This document shows positions 1 through 8,623 of a stretch of 64,000 nt of DNA, piece by piece. The position numbers and the translations under genes are program-made. Origin of the DNA: Chitinophaga eiseniae (GTDB lineage: Bacteria > Bacteroidota > Bacteroidia > Chitinophagales > Chitinophagaceae); assembly GCF_012641265.1 (NCBI RefSeq), contig NZ_JABAHZ010000011.1:1-64000 (forward strand). Direction: 5' to 3'. The notes below the pieces were generated by a model, which worked only from the letters and a program-made list of their open reading frames with translations, ran no database searches and was not told the origin of the DNA. Every line of letters begins with the position of its first letter. The stretch's first letter is position 1.

Positions 1-40
<40 letters not shown>

Positions 41-306
41 AAAGAAGTTTTGATACTGACTAATTTCTCTCGAAATCAATCGGATCGTTTTAAATTATGT
101 TTAGCTTTAACATTACCTGTGTTTGAACCTAAGCATCACTACTTAGATTCGTGCTGTTGTTTCCATTCTTTCAAAGAACTTTTCAATCTCTAAAGATTGT
201 TTGTCGATGCGTGAGATCCGATCCCAGTGGCCCTTTAGCCGTACATCTTTTATTTCAATTTTCTCAACTTCGCTTTCCGTTTGTTGCCCCGTTATCGTTG
301 GGGTTG

Positions 307-337
307 CAAAGGTAGCAAACTTTTCATTTCCACCAAA
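307..337 (-). promoter_or_regulatory. rRNA promoter, proximal
   Basis: On the minus strand a TTTG (-33, 337-334) is followed after exactly 19 bases by TACCTTTG (-7, 314-307), a perfect match to the Bacteroidota consensus TTG / TANNTTTG. It lies about 265 bases upstream of the 16S start, consistent with a long processed leader. Confidence 0.75.
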
Positions 338-470
338 TCTTTTTAAAGATTTTTTAAATTTTATTTTCCGAATTTATCAATAACAACTGCTATTGTATCG
401 CTATAAAAATCAGTGGGAAATGATGTGTGTGAAAGAGCTTTTTATACATGCTTTCTATCAAAGCGGAGCG

Positions 471-500
471 CAAAGGTAGGCGCTTTTTTCACACTTCCAA
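471..500 (-). promoter_or_regulatory. rRNA promoter, distal
   Basis: A second element on the minus strand: TTG at 500-498, 19 bases, TACCTTTG at 478-471. The -7 octamer and the spacing are identical to the proximal promoter, 164 bases away. Tandem strong promoters are usual for rRNA operons. Confidence 0.75.
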
Positions 501-520
501 TTTTTTTATTGGCTTATTTT

Positions 521-563
521 AAAACAAAACGCTACAACCCTTTACAACAAAGGGTTGTAGCGT
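521..563 (-). terminator. truA intrinsic terminator
   Basis: Perfect 15-bp stem (529-543 with 549-563) and a 5-base loop, just after the truA stop codon. On the minus strand the stem is followed by a T-rich tract (complement of 521-528). It separates truA from the rRNA promoters. Confidence 0.85.
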
Positions 564-575
564 CAAAAATAATTA

Positions 576-1337
576 TCAGGGAATAAACGTAATGGGGGTC
601 AAAAGCCCTTCCGGGTATTGTACATTCATTAAAAACAGTCCCTGGGGAGGTACTGCAAAGTCGGCTTTTGTACAGTCTTTACGCTCTATCGCCTCCCGGA
701 ACTGATCCATGGAAAGCTTTCCCCGCCCTACTCTCAGCATAGTACCTACCAATCCACGCACCATTCCACGCAGGAAGCGGTTAGCTGTAACGTTATAGAC
801 TATACGCTCGCCTTCCACTGTCCAGGAAGACTCCATGATCTTACATATATAAGTCTTTACCTGGGTATTGCGCTTGGAGAAGGTGGTAAAGTCGCTGTAG
901 GTTTTAATCACCGCAGCAGCCTCCTGCAACGCAGCGATATCCATTTTATAAGGAAAGAAGTAACCCCTGTCTTTCATAAACGGATCTTTATGCGTATATA
1001 AAGTATACTCGTATGACCGCGACAGTGCGGCAAAGCGGGAATTAGCGTCCGGAGGTACCTGGTATATTCCCCTCAACACGATATCATCCGGCAGGATGGC
1101 ATTGATCTTATATAAAAACTGTGGGTGCAGCGGCACTGCCGTATCAAAATGCAGGAAGTTCTGCCGCGCATTTACGCCGGCATCCGTTCTGCTGGAGCCC
1201 GTGCTCATGATGGTATCTCTCAGCAACAGGCTCAAAGCCCTGTCTATTTCGGCTTGCACGGTATGCGAATTTTCCTGCACCTGGAAGCCGCTGTACTGCG
1301 CCCCATTGTAACCCACTTCTATAAAGTACCTGTTCAT
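576..1337 (-). CDS. truA: tRNA pseudouridine synthase A
   Basis: Cytoplasmic RNA-modifying enzyme that converts uridines 38-40 in the tRNA anticodon arm to pseudouridine. The 253-residue product has the usual family length. The signature SSRTDAGVNA (residues 48-57) carries the catalytic aspartate at D52; conserved RFLRGMVRGLVGTMLRVG lies in the C-terminal half. The ATG at 1337 begins with the expected N-terminal beta strand (MNRYFIEVGYNGAQYSGFQ), so no alternative start is needed. The next upstream gene on the strand is 117 bases away with an inverted repeat between, and a strong terminator follows, so it may be transcribed alone. Confidence 0.97.
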   Translation of the reverse strand: MNRYFIEVGYNGAQYSGFQVQENSHTVQAEIDRALSLLLRDTIMSTGSSRTDAGVNARQNFLHFDTAVPLHPQFLYKINAILPDDIVLRGIYQVPPDANSRFAALSRSYEYTLYTHKDPFMKDRGYFFPYKMDIAALQEAAAVIKTYSDFTTFSKRNTQVKTYICKIMESSWTVEGERIVYNVTANRFLRGMVRGLVGTMLRVGRGKLSMDQFREAIERKDCTKADFAVPPQGLFLMNVQYPEGLLTPITFIP

Positions 1338-1380
1338 ATCGGGGGCGAAAATAAAGAATTACGAATTACCAATAATGAAT

Positions 1381-1430
1381 TACGGAGTTGTGAGTAGACG
1401 ATCTCTTATCCGTCTACCTACAACTCCGTA
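1381..1430. repeat. Near-perfect 20-bp inverted repeat
   Basis: Arms 1381-1400 and 1411-1430 match at 18 of 20 positions around a 10-base centre. It lies between the DUF4476 gene and truA, both minus strand. Just left of it (1353-1381) the motif GAATTACG is imperfectly repeated. It may terminate the upstream gene, though there is no clear T-run, or may be a dispersed intergenic repeat. Confidence 0.7.
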
Positions 1431-1454
1431 ACAATATAATGTGGCTACTACCGG

Positions 1455-3029
1455 CTATTTATGCAGCATGGCCCGGAATCTTCCCCTGTAGTAATCATCT
1501 ATCAGGATATTCTCCAGTGAACCATATTTTTCGGTATCATATGTTTTGGGATAAGCCGCATCCAGTAAACGATAGCGGGTATCATCGGCCGTGAGCAGGG
1601 ACGCCAGGGTTTTCACCTGTGCTGTTTCCAGGCAATAGTTCCGCGTTTGTTTCATAAACACGTCGATCATGCTATTGTCTGTTTTGGCGGCAGCAAACTT
1701 CCGCAACACTTTACGAAAGGTAGCTTCATCCATGATATTAGTACAATCTGAATTCAGCAGACGGGACTCAGATGATTTCTTCTTAGCCGCAGGTTCTTCT
1801 GCCGCCACTGCAGCGCCTACCGGGGCCCCGGCAGCATCCATTTCCACCTCATCGCTATGTTTCTTTTTCTTCTTGCTCTTTACCGGTGCTTCGTCAGAAC
1901 GGGGAGCCATTACGCCATAACCGCTGGAATCATCCGTGATAACGTTGGCCGGGTGTTCCGTATCATCGAAGATTTTACTCCGTTTCTTCTTCTTCGGGGC
2001 AGGCTGATCTTCCGCAGGCACAGGTGTTGCTTCCACCGGTACTTCTACCACCACCGGCACCGGTACAGCTACTGCGGCGTCTTTAGCAGCAACAGGAGCC
2101 GCTGGTGATTTATCATCCTGGAACTCGATAAAATCAGGATCTCCTTCTCTCTGTTTATGCTTCTTCTGTTTCTTTACAGGTGCTTCTTCCGTGGCGGCTT
2201 TGGCGGCATCGGCAGCAGCGGCTTCGCTGGCAGCGGTTTTATTCTCTTCTGCCATTACTTCGGTCAGGAGCGCCTGTTCTTCTTCTGTTAAGGGTTCCCG
2301 GGCGCCTTTATGTTTCCGGCCCTTGCCTTTCTTCGCTTCCGGCTCGTCCACAGCAGGTGCTGTTGCAGGCTGCGCAGGCACTGGCGTAGCGGCTACTTCC
2401 GGTTCCGGCTCATTTCTATCATCTCCGCTTACCACCACTTTATCTAAAGCGGACGAAAAGCTATTTCCTTTATTGGCAGCTGGTTTCACGGGGTTAGCAG
2501 GCTTATTCGGGCCAGTTACCACTGCTTTATCTGCAAAAGTGGTTTCCAGGTCTTTCTGGAGGTTAGCCATCATTTCTTTTTTGGCTGTATCTGGAACAGG
2601 AGCTGTTGTATCTGCTTCCACTGGCGTTGCCGGAGCTGGCGTTTCAGTGGCGGCGGTTTGCACCGCAGTGCCCTCTTCTGATTTTATTTCGCGGAATGAC
2701 TGCAGATCATATAATGAATAGGCGGCATCCCCTGATTTCTTTAGCAGGAAGCCCTGATCATTTTTAGCGATCCTCAGGTCAAACTTTACTTCGGGCGACT
2801 CATTTTTCGGGAAACCCACGGTAATAGGAGTCGTTCCACTGCTGAGCTGTGGCAGGATAATATAGCCTCGTTCCGTGGAACTCAACACCTGGCCATTATA
2901 TTTTACATAAAATGGCTGCCCCTTCTCGCTCTGAATATATACGTAGTGATGCTGTACCTGCGCCCATGCCTGGCTGCAAAGTAACAGGCACACCCAAACG
3001 AATGTTACTGTCCTGAATCTGAGATGCAT
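1455..3029 (-). CDS. Secreted DUF4476 domain protein with long Ala/Pro/Glu/Lys-rich linker
   Basis: Function unknown. From the chosen ATG (3029) the protein starts with a good signal peptide ending in SQAWAQ. A short beta-rich N-terminal region (about 25-110) is followed by some 280 residues of low complexity rich in Ala, Pro, Glu, Val and clusters of lysines (KKKKRSK, KSKKKKKHS). The last ~100 residues (LNSDCTNIMDEATFRKVLRK to the end) fit DUF4476, a helical domain common in Bacteroidota secreted proteins; the region has two cysteines. An upstream in-frame ATG at 3065, four bases after the preceding gene, would add 12 residues ahead of the signal peptide and cannot be excluded. Probably cotranscribed with the biotin carrier gene. 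Confidence 0.75.
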   Translation of the reverse strand: MHLRFRTVTFVWVCLLLCSQAWAQVQHHYVYIQSEKGQPFYVKYNGQVLSSTERGYIILPQLSSGTTPITVGFPKNESPEVKFDLRIAKNDQGFLLKKSGDAAYSLYDLQSFREIKSEEGTAVQTAATETPAPATPVEADTTAPVPDTAKKEMMANLQKDLETTFADKAVVTGPNKPANPVKPAANKGNSFSSALDKVVVSGDDRNEPEPEVAATPVPAQPATAPAVDEPEAKKGKGRKHKGAREPLTEEEQALLTEVMAEENKTAASEAAAADAAKAATEEAPVKKQKKHKQREGDPDFIEFQDDKSPAAPVAAKDAAVAVPVPVVVEVPVEATPVPAEDQPAPKKKKRSKIFDDTEHPANVITDDSSGYGVMAPRSDEAPVKSKKKKKHSDEVEMDAAGAPVGAAVAAEEPAAKKKSSESRLLNSDCTNIMDEATFRKVLRKFAAAKTDNSMIDVFMKQTRNYCLETAQVKTLASLLTADDTRYRLLDAAYPKTYDTEKYGSLENILIDDYYRGRFRAMLHK

Positions 3030-3068
3030 ACTATAGATTGGTATAAAAAAACTGTCCCTGTGCAAATA

Positions 3069-3566
3069 TTATTCCAGCACGATCAGCACCTCGCCTTTTT
3101 CCACGGCGGTGCGTTCTGCCACTTTTATTTCTTTCACGACCGCATCTGCTGTGGCCTTAAATACATTTTCCATTTTCATAGCCTCCAGGATCAATACCGG
3201 ATCGCCTTTATGGATAGCCTGCCCCGGAGTTACCAGTACCTTCAGTACCAGTCCTGGCATGGGCGCTTTAATATCATTCACCTTCCTGGTCATGGCATCT
3301 TTGATGCCCATAGAGGCCAGTAACTGATCGATAGGTTCTTCAATAACGACTTCGAACACCTGTTGGTTTACTTGTAATACCACTGTCTTAGTGTCTTTCT
3401 CCATCTTTAATACCTGCGCCTGGTAACTATGGCCATCCATGATAACGCTATAATCGCCGTTAGGCAGTTGCGCGGCTGACCAATCTACTGCCTGGTTGTC
3501 GATGCTAACCTTTGTATCGTTATTCACGGCAAATGTAGATTTGCCATTCACTATTGCTTTGATCAT
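3069..3566 (-). CDS. Biotin/lipoyl attachment domain protein (biotin carboxyl carrier subunit)
   Basis: Carrier subunit of a biotin-dependent carboxylase (acetyl- or propionyl-CoA type). The C-terminal ~70 residues form a biotinyl domain with the motif EAMKMEN; the lysine to be biotinylated is K131. APMPGLVLKVLV (101-112) is the typical domain entry. The N-terminal ~80 residues resemble the beta-rich carrier-tethering region of acyl-CoA carboxylase alpha chains. At 165 residues it is a free-standing carrier: neither a biotin carboxylase nor a carboxyltransferase gene is adjacent, so its partner must be elsewhere. The next gene downstream starts within 4 to 40 bases. Confidence 0.88.
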   Translation of the reverse strand: MIKAIVNGKSTFAVNNDTKVSIDNQAVDWSAAQLPNGDYSVIMDGHSYQAQVLKMEKDTKTVVLQVNQQVFEVVIEEPIDQLLASMGIKDAMTRKVNDIKAPMPGLVLKVLVTPGQAIHKGDPVLILEAMKMENVFKATADAVVKEIKVAERTAVEKGEVLIVLE

Positions 3567-3700
3567 AATGCTGTTTTATTGGCCAGTAACCATAACAAAA
3601 ATAGCATTTTTAACCACTTACCTCATATTTAGCCCATTTGTTTAAATTTGGCTCTTTAAAATCGGTCAAGCCGATACATTTGTTTAAAACCATCTTTTAC

Positions 3701-6250
3701 ATGAATCAACATCTGAAGCAATCCCTTATAGGAATGCTGATTGGAGGAATGGCCGGACTGGGATTTTCAAATTCCCTGATGGCCCAGTCTGAGAAAGCTG
3801 CCCAGGACGACCCCGTACTAAAAATCTACCGCGCTTCTGCCACTAAAGTGAACGATCTGGTACATACCAAGCTGGATGTACGTTTTGACTATGCCAAAAG
3901 ATACCTGTATGGTAAGGCCTGGATTACCCTGAAACCTCACTTCTATGCCACCGATTCCCTTACGCTCGATGCCAAAGGCATGGATATCAAGGAAGTAGCC
4001 CTGGTAAAAGCTGGTAAAAATAATCCCCTGAAATACAGTTATGATGGCATGCAGCTGCACATTGCACTGGACAAGCAATACAAGCCAACTGAATCTTACA
4101 TTATACATATTAACTATACGGCCAAGCCCGATGAGCTCAAAGTGAAAGGTAGCGCGGCTATCAGCGACGCCAAAGGATTATATTTTATCAATCCCGATGG
4201 AAAAGATCCCAATAAGCCCACCCAGATATGGACTCAGGGCGAAACTGAAAGCTCTTCCGCCTGGTTTCCGACCATCGATAAAACCAACCAGAAGTGTACT
4301 GAGGAAATCAGCATGACGGTGGAAAATAAATATGTGACCCTTTCCAATGGCAAGCTGGTAAGCCAGAAACGTAATGCCGATGGCACCCGCACCGATACCT
4401 GGAAAATGGATCTTCCCCACTCTCCCTATCTTTTTATGATGGCCGTAGGTGATTATGCCATTATAAAAGACAGCTGGCGCGGGAAAGAGGTGAACTACTA
4501 TGTAGAGAAGCCTTTTGAGAAATATGCTAAAAATATCTTTGGCAATACCCCGGAAATGCTGACCTTCTATTCCAAAATACTGGGATATGATTATCCCTGG
4601 GTGAAGTATTCACAGATTACCGGCCGCGATTACGTTTCTGGCGCTATGGAAAATACCACAGCAACCCTGCATGGTGAATTCATGCAGAAAACAGACCGGG
4701 AACTGCTCGACAACAACAACTATAATGAATGCGTTATTGCGCACGAGCTGTTTCACCACTGGTTTGGCGACCTCGCTACTGCCGAGTCCTGGAGCAACCT
4801 GACCGTCAACGAATCTTTTGCCGACTACAGCGAATACCTGTGGCTGGAACATAAATACGGTAAAGATGCCGCTGATGAACATAGCATGGAAGCGGCGCAA
4901 TCCTATATGTCGATGGTACAATATTCCGGCGACAAAGACCTGGTACGTTTTCACTACCGCGACCGGGAAGACATGTTTGACCAGATTACCTACCAGAAAG
5001 GCGGCCGTATCCTGAATATGCTGCGTTATGCAGTAGGCGATTCCGCTTTCTTTAAATCGTTGAACCTGTACCTGAAAACCAACGCCTTCAAAGCAACAGA
5101 AGCGCATCAGCTACGCCTGGCCTTTGAAGAAGTAACGGGACGTGATATGAACTGGTTCTTCAATGAGTGGTATTTTGGTAAAGGTTTTCCGCAACTGGAT
5201 ATCAGCTACAAATACAACGACGCCGCTAAAACAGTGACCATTATCTTACAACAGATTCAAAAAGAGGCTAAAGTATGGCAGATCCCTATGGCCATTGATA
5301 TTTATGAGAACGGTAAAGTAGCCCGTCATAATATCTTTATGGAAAACAGGGTTGATTCATTTACTTATGCTTATTTCGTAAAGCCTGACCTGGTAAATGT
5401 AGATGCAGATAAAGTGGTATTGTCTAAAGTAGATGATCACCGCTCCTTCAGCACCTATCTGTATCAATACGCCCATGCGCCTAACTACCTGGATCGCCGC
5501 CAGGCTATCGACGAAGCAGGAGAGGCGCAGGCTTCCAATCCTGATGCCGTGAAGCTTTTACAGGCTGCCTTAAAAGATAAGTATCATGGCTTGAGAAGCT
5601 ACACAATTGGTAAGCTGAACATGAGCAACAGCGCTGTAAAGGCAGCCACATTGCCTATCGTGGTGGAACTGGCCAAGAACGATCCCAGCGCCCTGGTACG
5701 TGCCGCTGCATTACAACAGCTGGCAGAGTTAAAGAGTGTGGAATATGCCCCGCTGTTTGAAGCAGCCACCAAAGACAAATCCTATGGCGTAGAAGCTGCC
5801 GGCCTGGAAGGCTTATCTGCACTGGACCTGGATAAAGCATATACCATTGCCAAGCAACTGGAAAGCGATACCAAAGGTAAACTGGTAGGCGCTATCGCCA
5901 GTGTGTACGCAAGAAAAGGGAATGCAGCAGATATCGGTTTTGTAGCTACTAAATTTGATGAAACCAGCGGCCAGGACAAGCTGAATGCTGCCTTCGACTA
6001 CCTGGGTTTCTTATCCAAGATCAGCAATACCGATGCGGTAGTTAAGGGAGTAGACCAGGTGAAAGCCATGACGGCCCAGTTCAACAATCCGCAGGTAAAC
6101 ACCTACATCAGCAACTGGATGCAGGAAATTAGCAAAAACAAAGCCCAGGAAGCTACTGCGGTTAGCGGCGCCAACAGGGATGAGTTGACTAAGCAGGCAG
6201 ACTATCTGCGTAAAGCAGCGGAAACGATCAGAACTGCTATTAAAGAGTAA
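3701..6250 (+). CDS. M1 family zinc aminopeptidase, exported
   Basis: Metallopeptidase that removes N-terminal residues from peptides, probably in the periplasm. Counting from the ATG at 3701, the zinc motif HELFH is H348-H352 with E349 catalytic, and the third ligand E371 follows at the exact M1 spacing (HEXXH-X18-E). The exopeptidase signature GAMEN lies just before. After the catalytic core the last ~250 residues are helical and HEAT-like. The open frame continues upstream to 3638, but residues from 3701 (MNQHLKQ, hydrophobic stretch, SLMAQ) form a proper signal peptide, so that start is preferred. Candidate -7 boxes TAAATTTG (3643) and TACATTTG (3675) lie upstream without an ideal -33. 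Confidence 0.93.
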   Translation: MNQHLKQSLIGMLIGGMAGLGFSNSLMAQSEKAAQDDPVLKIYRASATKVNDLVHTKLDVRFDYAKRYLYGKAWITLKPHFYATDSLTLDAKGMDIKEVALVKAGKNNPLKYSYDGMQLHIALDKQYKPTESYIIHINYTAKPDELKVKGSAAISDAKGLYFINPDGKDPNKPTQIWTQGETESSSAWFPTIDKTNQKCTEEISMTVENKYVTLSNGKLVSQKRNADGTRTDTWKMDLPHSPYLFMMAVGDYAIIKDSWRGKEVNYYVEKPFEKYAKNIFGNTPEMLTFYSKILGYDYPWVKYSQITGRDYVSGAMENTTATLHGEFMQKTDRELLDNNNYNECVIAHELFHHWFGDLATAESWSNLTVNESFADYSEYLWLEHKYGKDAADEHSMEAAQSYMSMVQYSGDKDLVRFHYRDREDMFDQITYQKGGRILNMLRYAVGDSAFFKSLNLYLKTNAFKATEAHQLRLAFEEVTGRDMNWFFNEWYFGKGFPQLDISYKYNDAAKTVTIILQQIQKEAKVWQIPMAIDIYENGKVARHNIFMENRVDSFTYAYFVKPDLVNVDADKVVLSKVDDHRSFSTYLYQYAHAPNYLDRRQAIDEAGEAQASNPDAVKLLQAALKDKYHGLRSYTIGKLNMSNSAVKAATLPIVVELAKNDPSALVRAAALQQLAELKSVEYAPLFEAATKDKSYGVEAAGLEGLSALDLDKAYTIAKQLESDTKGKLVGAIASVYARKGNAADIGFVATKFDETSGQDKLNAAFDYLGFLSKISNTDAVVKGVDQVKAMTAQFNNPQVNTYISNWMQEISKNKAQEATAVSGANRDELTKQADYLRKAAETIRTAIKE

Positions 6251-6260
6251 ATAATATTAC

Positions 6261-6322
6261 TATAAAAAGATCGGGGGAGATGGAAACGGCTAGCCGCTTT
6301 CATCTCCCCCGACCTTTTTATA
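6261..6322. terminator. Bidirectional terminator between convergent genes
   Basis: A 30-bp stem with a single mismatch (6261-6290 with 6293-6322) starts with TATAAAAAG and ends with CTTTTTATA, so a T-rich tract follows on either strand. It serves the M1 peptidase on the plus strand and the DUF1835 gene on the minus strand. Confidence 0.9.
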
Positions 6323-6336
6323 ACTGTGCAACGATA

Positions 6337-7260
6337 TTATCTCTCTACATTTACCAGGGCCTGTGTTTCATGATCCCAGCACCAGGTATTATCAGAAAGC
6401 CGAACGCCACCCAGCCAGCGGTGTTCCAACGAACAATAATCGAGGTAATTTTCTTCTTCATTGAGTATTTCCTTTCCCAGGCTGGTTATCTTCAGCATCT
6501 GGTCATTTTCTTCCAGCACGCCTGCGCGTACCATACGGTTTACCAGGATATCGAGCTGAAAATTGGTGAAGCCAAAGATTTCCAATTCGTTCCAGAAAAG
6601 CGTGTACAGATCGTACCAGCGATAACTGCCCAGGGCGAGGCGAAGGAGGAAATAGCTCTCGATCACGCTCAGGCCGGTGATACTATCAGGAAATCGTTTC
6701 AGGTGTGCGATAATAGCTACGGGCAGGTGACGGAGATTACCGGGGAATCTTTTACTGATGTTTTCCAACTCCTTTGGTGAATGTTGGCACCAGGCATCCC
6801 ATACGTCGATAGCCAGCGCAAGGTCATCGGCGTTTAGCCGCACCCGTTGTTTAAATACCTGGGCCAGGACTTCGGGTGATGACGGGTGATGTGGGAGATC
6901 AACAATACTGACAGGTGGCGCCTGGGGGAGTTTAATGTTGATATAGTGGAGAAGGAATATCATGTTGACCTGGCAAAACAGGTCGTATTCAAACCAGAGT
7001 ATAATTTCATCTGTACCGGAGCTGAAGGAATCCAGCTTCTCCAGCTCCTGCACTACATTCGTATAATAAGTATGTTTATCAATACCGTATTGGTATTCGA
7101 GGTGTTTGGCCCTGCTTTCAAAAAACACAGCGAGGTCTTTTGTATACTTTACTTTGCCTTCGCACATCATTTCCCGGCATACTACCACTTCTCCCGGCAC
7201 CTCGCTTTGCCGGAACAAGGTAAGGATCGCATCTCCATTTAACACATTCAGGTATGACAT
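6337..7260 (-). CDS. DUF1835 domain protein
   Basis: A 307-residue cytoplasmic protein without signal peptide. The N-terminus (SYLNVLNGDAI, then VVVCREMMCEGKV) and the later WFEYDLFCQVNMIFLLHYI match the DUF1835 pattern of GD box, RE...EGP-like turn and W-F-E-x-D-xF-C-Q. The family has no assigned biochemical role. The C-terminal part contains a winged-helix-like stretch ending in a conserved-looking HRWLGGVRL. It begins 17 bases after the stop of the upstream TPM gene, so it is likely the last gene of the lemA-TPM-TPM transcript. Confidence 0.75.
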   Translation of the reverse strand: MSYLNVLNGDAILTLFRQSEVPGEVVVCREMMCEGKVKYTKDLAVFFESRAKHLEYQYGIDKHTYYTNVVQELEKLDSFSSGTDEIILWFEYDLFCQVNMIFLLHYINIKLPQAPPVSIVDLPHHPSSPEVLAQVFKQRVRLNADDLALAIDVWDAWCQHSPKELENISKRFPGNLRHLPVAIIAHLKRFPDSITGLSVIESYFLLRLALGSYRWYDLYTLFWNELEIFGFTNFQLDILVNRMVRAGVLEENDQMLKITSLGKEILNEEENYLDYCSLEHRWLGGVRLSDNTWCWDHETQALVNVER

Positions 7261-7277
7261 AAAATAATTTTCAAGCT

Positions 7278-8051
7278 TTACCAGCTACCACTGGCACCTC
7301 CGCCACCTCCGGAACCTCCTCCGAAGCCACCGAAGCCGCCGCCGCCTCCACCACCAGACCAGCCGCCGCCGCCACCGCCGCCACCAAACATACCGCTACC
7401 GATCACTGGCCAAATCCAGCCACCACGCCTGTTATAAGTGGTTCCACCACCACCGCCGCCGCCACCGCGACTGATAAGTGAAACGATGATGACAATCAAC
7501 AGGATGAGCAGGAAAACGCCCCCGGGGCTAATGCCAGGCTTGCTTTGCCGTGGATCAGCCTTATATTCTCCCGCTGCAGCTTTGACGATCCCATCAACTG
7601 CCGCATTTAATCCTTCATAATAGCGTCCTTCCCGGAAGTTGGGTTTAATGGCCTGGTTAATGATATCATTGGCGATTGCATCTGGCACAACGCCTTCCAT
7701 GCCGTAGCCTGTTTCAATCCTGATCTTCCTGTCTTCAACTGAAACAAGAATAAGTATTCCATTGTTCTTACCTTTTGTACCAATTCCCCAATCGCGTAAA
7801 ATTTTTAACGACACCTGGCTAATGTCGTACTCGCCCACAGATTTGAGGGTGACGATCGCGATCTGGGTGGAGGTACTGTCGTAATAGGCGACTAACTTTT
7901 GTTCGAGCGCATCATCTTCATTTTTCAACAGTACACCTGCAAAGTCGTTGACTAAAGTTGGAGGATTAGGCCGGGGCGGTATATTCTGGGCATTCGCCAG
8001 CAAACCCGCCATCATTAATAATCCCGGTAAAAACCAGCGTAGTATCCTCAT
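7278..8051 (-). CDS. TPM domain protein with glycine-rich tail (YgcG-like)
   Basis: Exported or membrane-bound protein of the TPM family (named for thylakoid phosphatase relatives). The signal peptide (residues 1-21) is followed by the TPM domain at about 32-150: NDFAGVLL at its start, QIAIVTLKSV, NGILILVSVEDRKIRIETGYG and the terminal AVDGIVKAA helix. A transmembrane segment (VFLLILLIVIIVSLI) lies near 175-192, then an extreme glycine-rich tail ending SGGGGGASGSW. This layout is that of YgcG-like proteins, which usually neighbour LemA, as here. Enzymatic activity is unproven; phosphatase activity is known only for the plant relative. Confidence 0.88.
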   Translation of the reverse strand: MRILRWFLPGLLMMAGLLANAQNIPPRPNPPTLVNDFAGVLLKNEDDALEQKLVAYYDSTSTQIAIVTLKSVGEYDISQVSLKILRDWGIGTKGKNNGILILVSVEDRKIRIETGYGMEGVVPDAIANDIINQAIKPNFREGRYYEGLNAAVDGIVKAAAGEYKADPRQSKPGISPGGVFLLILLIVIIVSLISRGGGGGGGGTTYNRRGGWIWPVIGSGMFGGGGGGGGWSGGGGGGGFGGFGGGSGGGGGASGSW

Positions 8052-8086
8052 TGTATCAAAGCTAAAATCGTTAAAAAGAGTGGTCG

Positions 8087-8545
8087 TCAGATATTAAAGA
8101 CGATATCATCGGGTAGTTCATTCTCATCGTTGCCGGCTTCGTGTGGAAAGTGGGTACGTAGCGAGCTTCCTATCTCCTCAATACAGGCTTCAATGCCATC
8201 AATAATACGGTTATCCTGGAAATGGCTGATGAGGAGTGCTGCTTCCTTTGCCCAAAAGTCATCGCCTACCTTTTCGTGAATTCCCTGGTCGCCGAGAATG
8301 GCAAACTGCCGGTCTTTAATGGCCACGTATACCAATACACCATTGCGGAGCCGCGTTTTTCCCATATCGAGCGACACAAAGGCTTCTTTGGCCCTATCCA
8401 TCGGGTTTACGTAGCTGCAGTGGCTTTCCACGAACAACCTGATTTCGCCGGAGGTAAGCCGTTCGGCTACCCGTATTGCCTGCACTAATCTGTTCTTCTC
8501 CGGCTCGGAAAAAATTTCTTTTCTTTTAAAAGGGAATAAGCGCAT
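8087..8545 (-). CDS. Second TPM domain protein, no signal peptide
   Basis: A short TPM family protein of about 152 residues. AIRVAERLTSGEIRLFVESH at the start of the domain and NGVLVYVAIKDRQFAILGD in its core are family hallmarks. It has neither signal peptide nor glycine tail and probably acts in the cytoplasm or at the inner face of the membrane. The ATG at 8545 (MRLFPFKRKE) is preferred; an upstream ATG at 8578 adds a proline-rich 11-residue stretch of doubtful value. It sits between lemA and the glycine-rich TPM gene. Two different TPM proteins after LemA is a recurrent Bacteroidota arrangement. Confidence 0.85.
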   Translation of the reverse strand: MRLFPFKRKEIFSEPEKNRLVQAIRVAERLTSGEIRLFVESHCSYVNPMDRAKEAFVSLDMGKTRLRNGVLVYVAIKDRQFAILGDQGIHEKVGDDFWAKEAALLISHFQDNRIIDGIEACIEEIGSSLRTHFPHEAGNDENELPDDIVFNI

Positions 8546-8623
8546 GCCTGGTATTTTTTGGGGACCGGCCGGCAACAAATCAAAGAGAGATGCAGCCGGC
8601 CGGGAGCCTTTATTTGGGTAGTA

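Larger units (their letters stand above)
41..520 (-). other. 16S rRNA leader and upstream control region, no gene
   Basis: About 480 bases between truA and 16S rRNA hold no convincing protein gene; a 60-codon open frame at 201-383 on the plus strand has no family resemblance and overlaps a promoter. The stretch is AT-rich and carries two tandem promoter-like sequences pointing at the rRNA, listed separately. The part next to 16S should contain the precursor leader used in rRNA processing, but I cannot assign box A or processing stems with certainty. Confidence 0.6.

Noticed and set aside
201..383. 60-codon plus-strand frame upstream of 16S rRNA
   Set aside because: Overlaps the proximal rRNA promoter, has no homology signal and is Ser/Phe-rich as expected from AT-rich DNA.
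2191..2721. 176-codon plus-strand frame
   Set aside because: Mirror of the Ala/Pro/Glu-rich linker of the DUF4476 gene, where low complexity keeps other frames open.
7438..7620. Proline-run small frame on the plus strand
   Set aside because: Mirror of the glycine-rich tail of the TPM protein.
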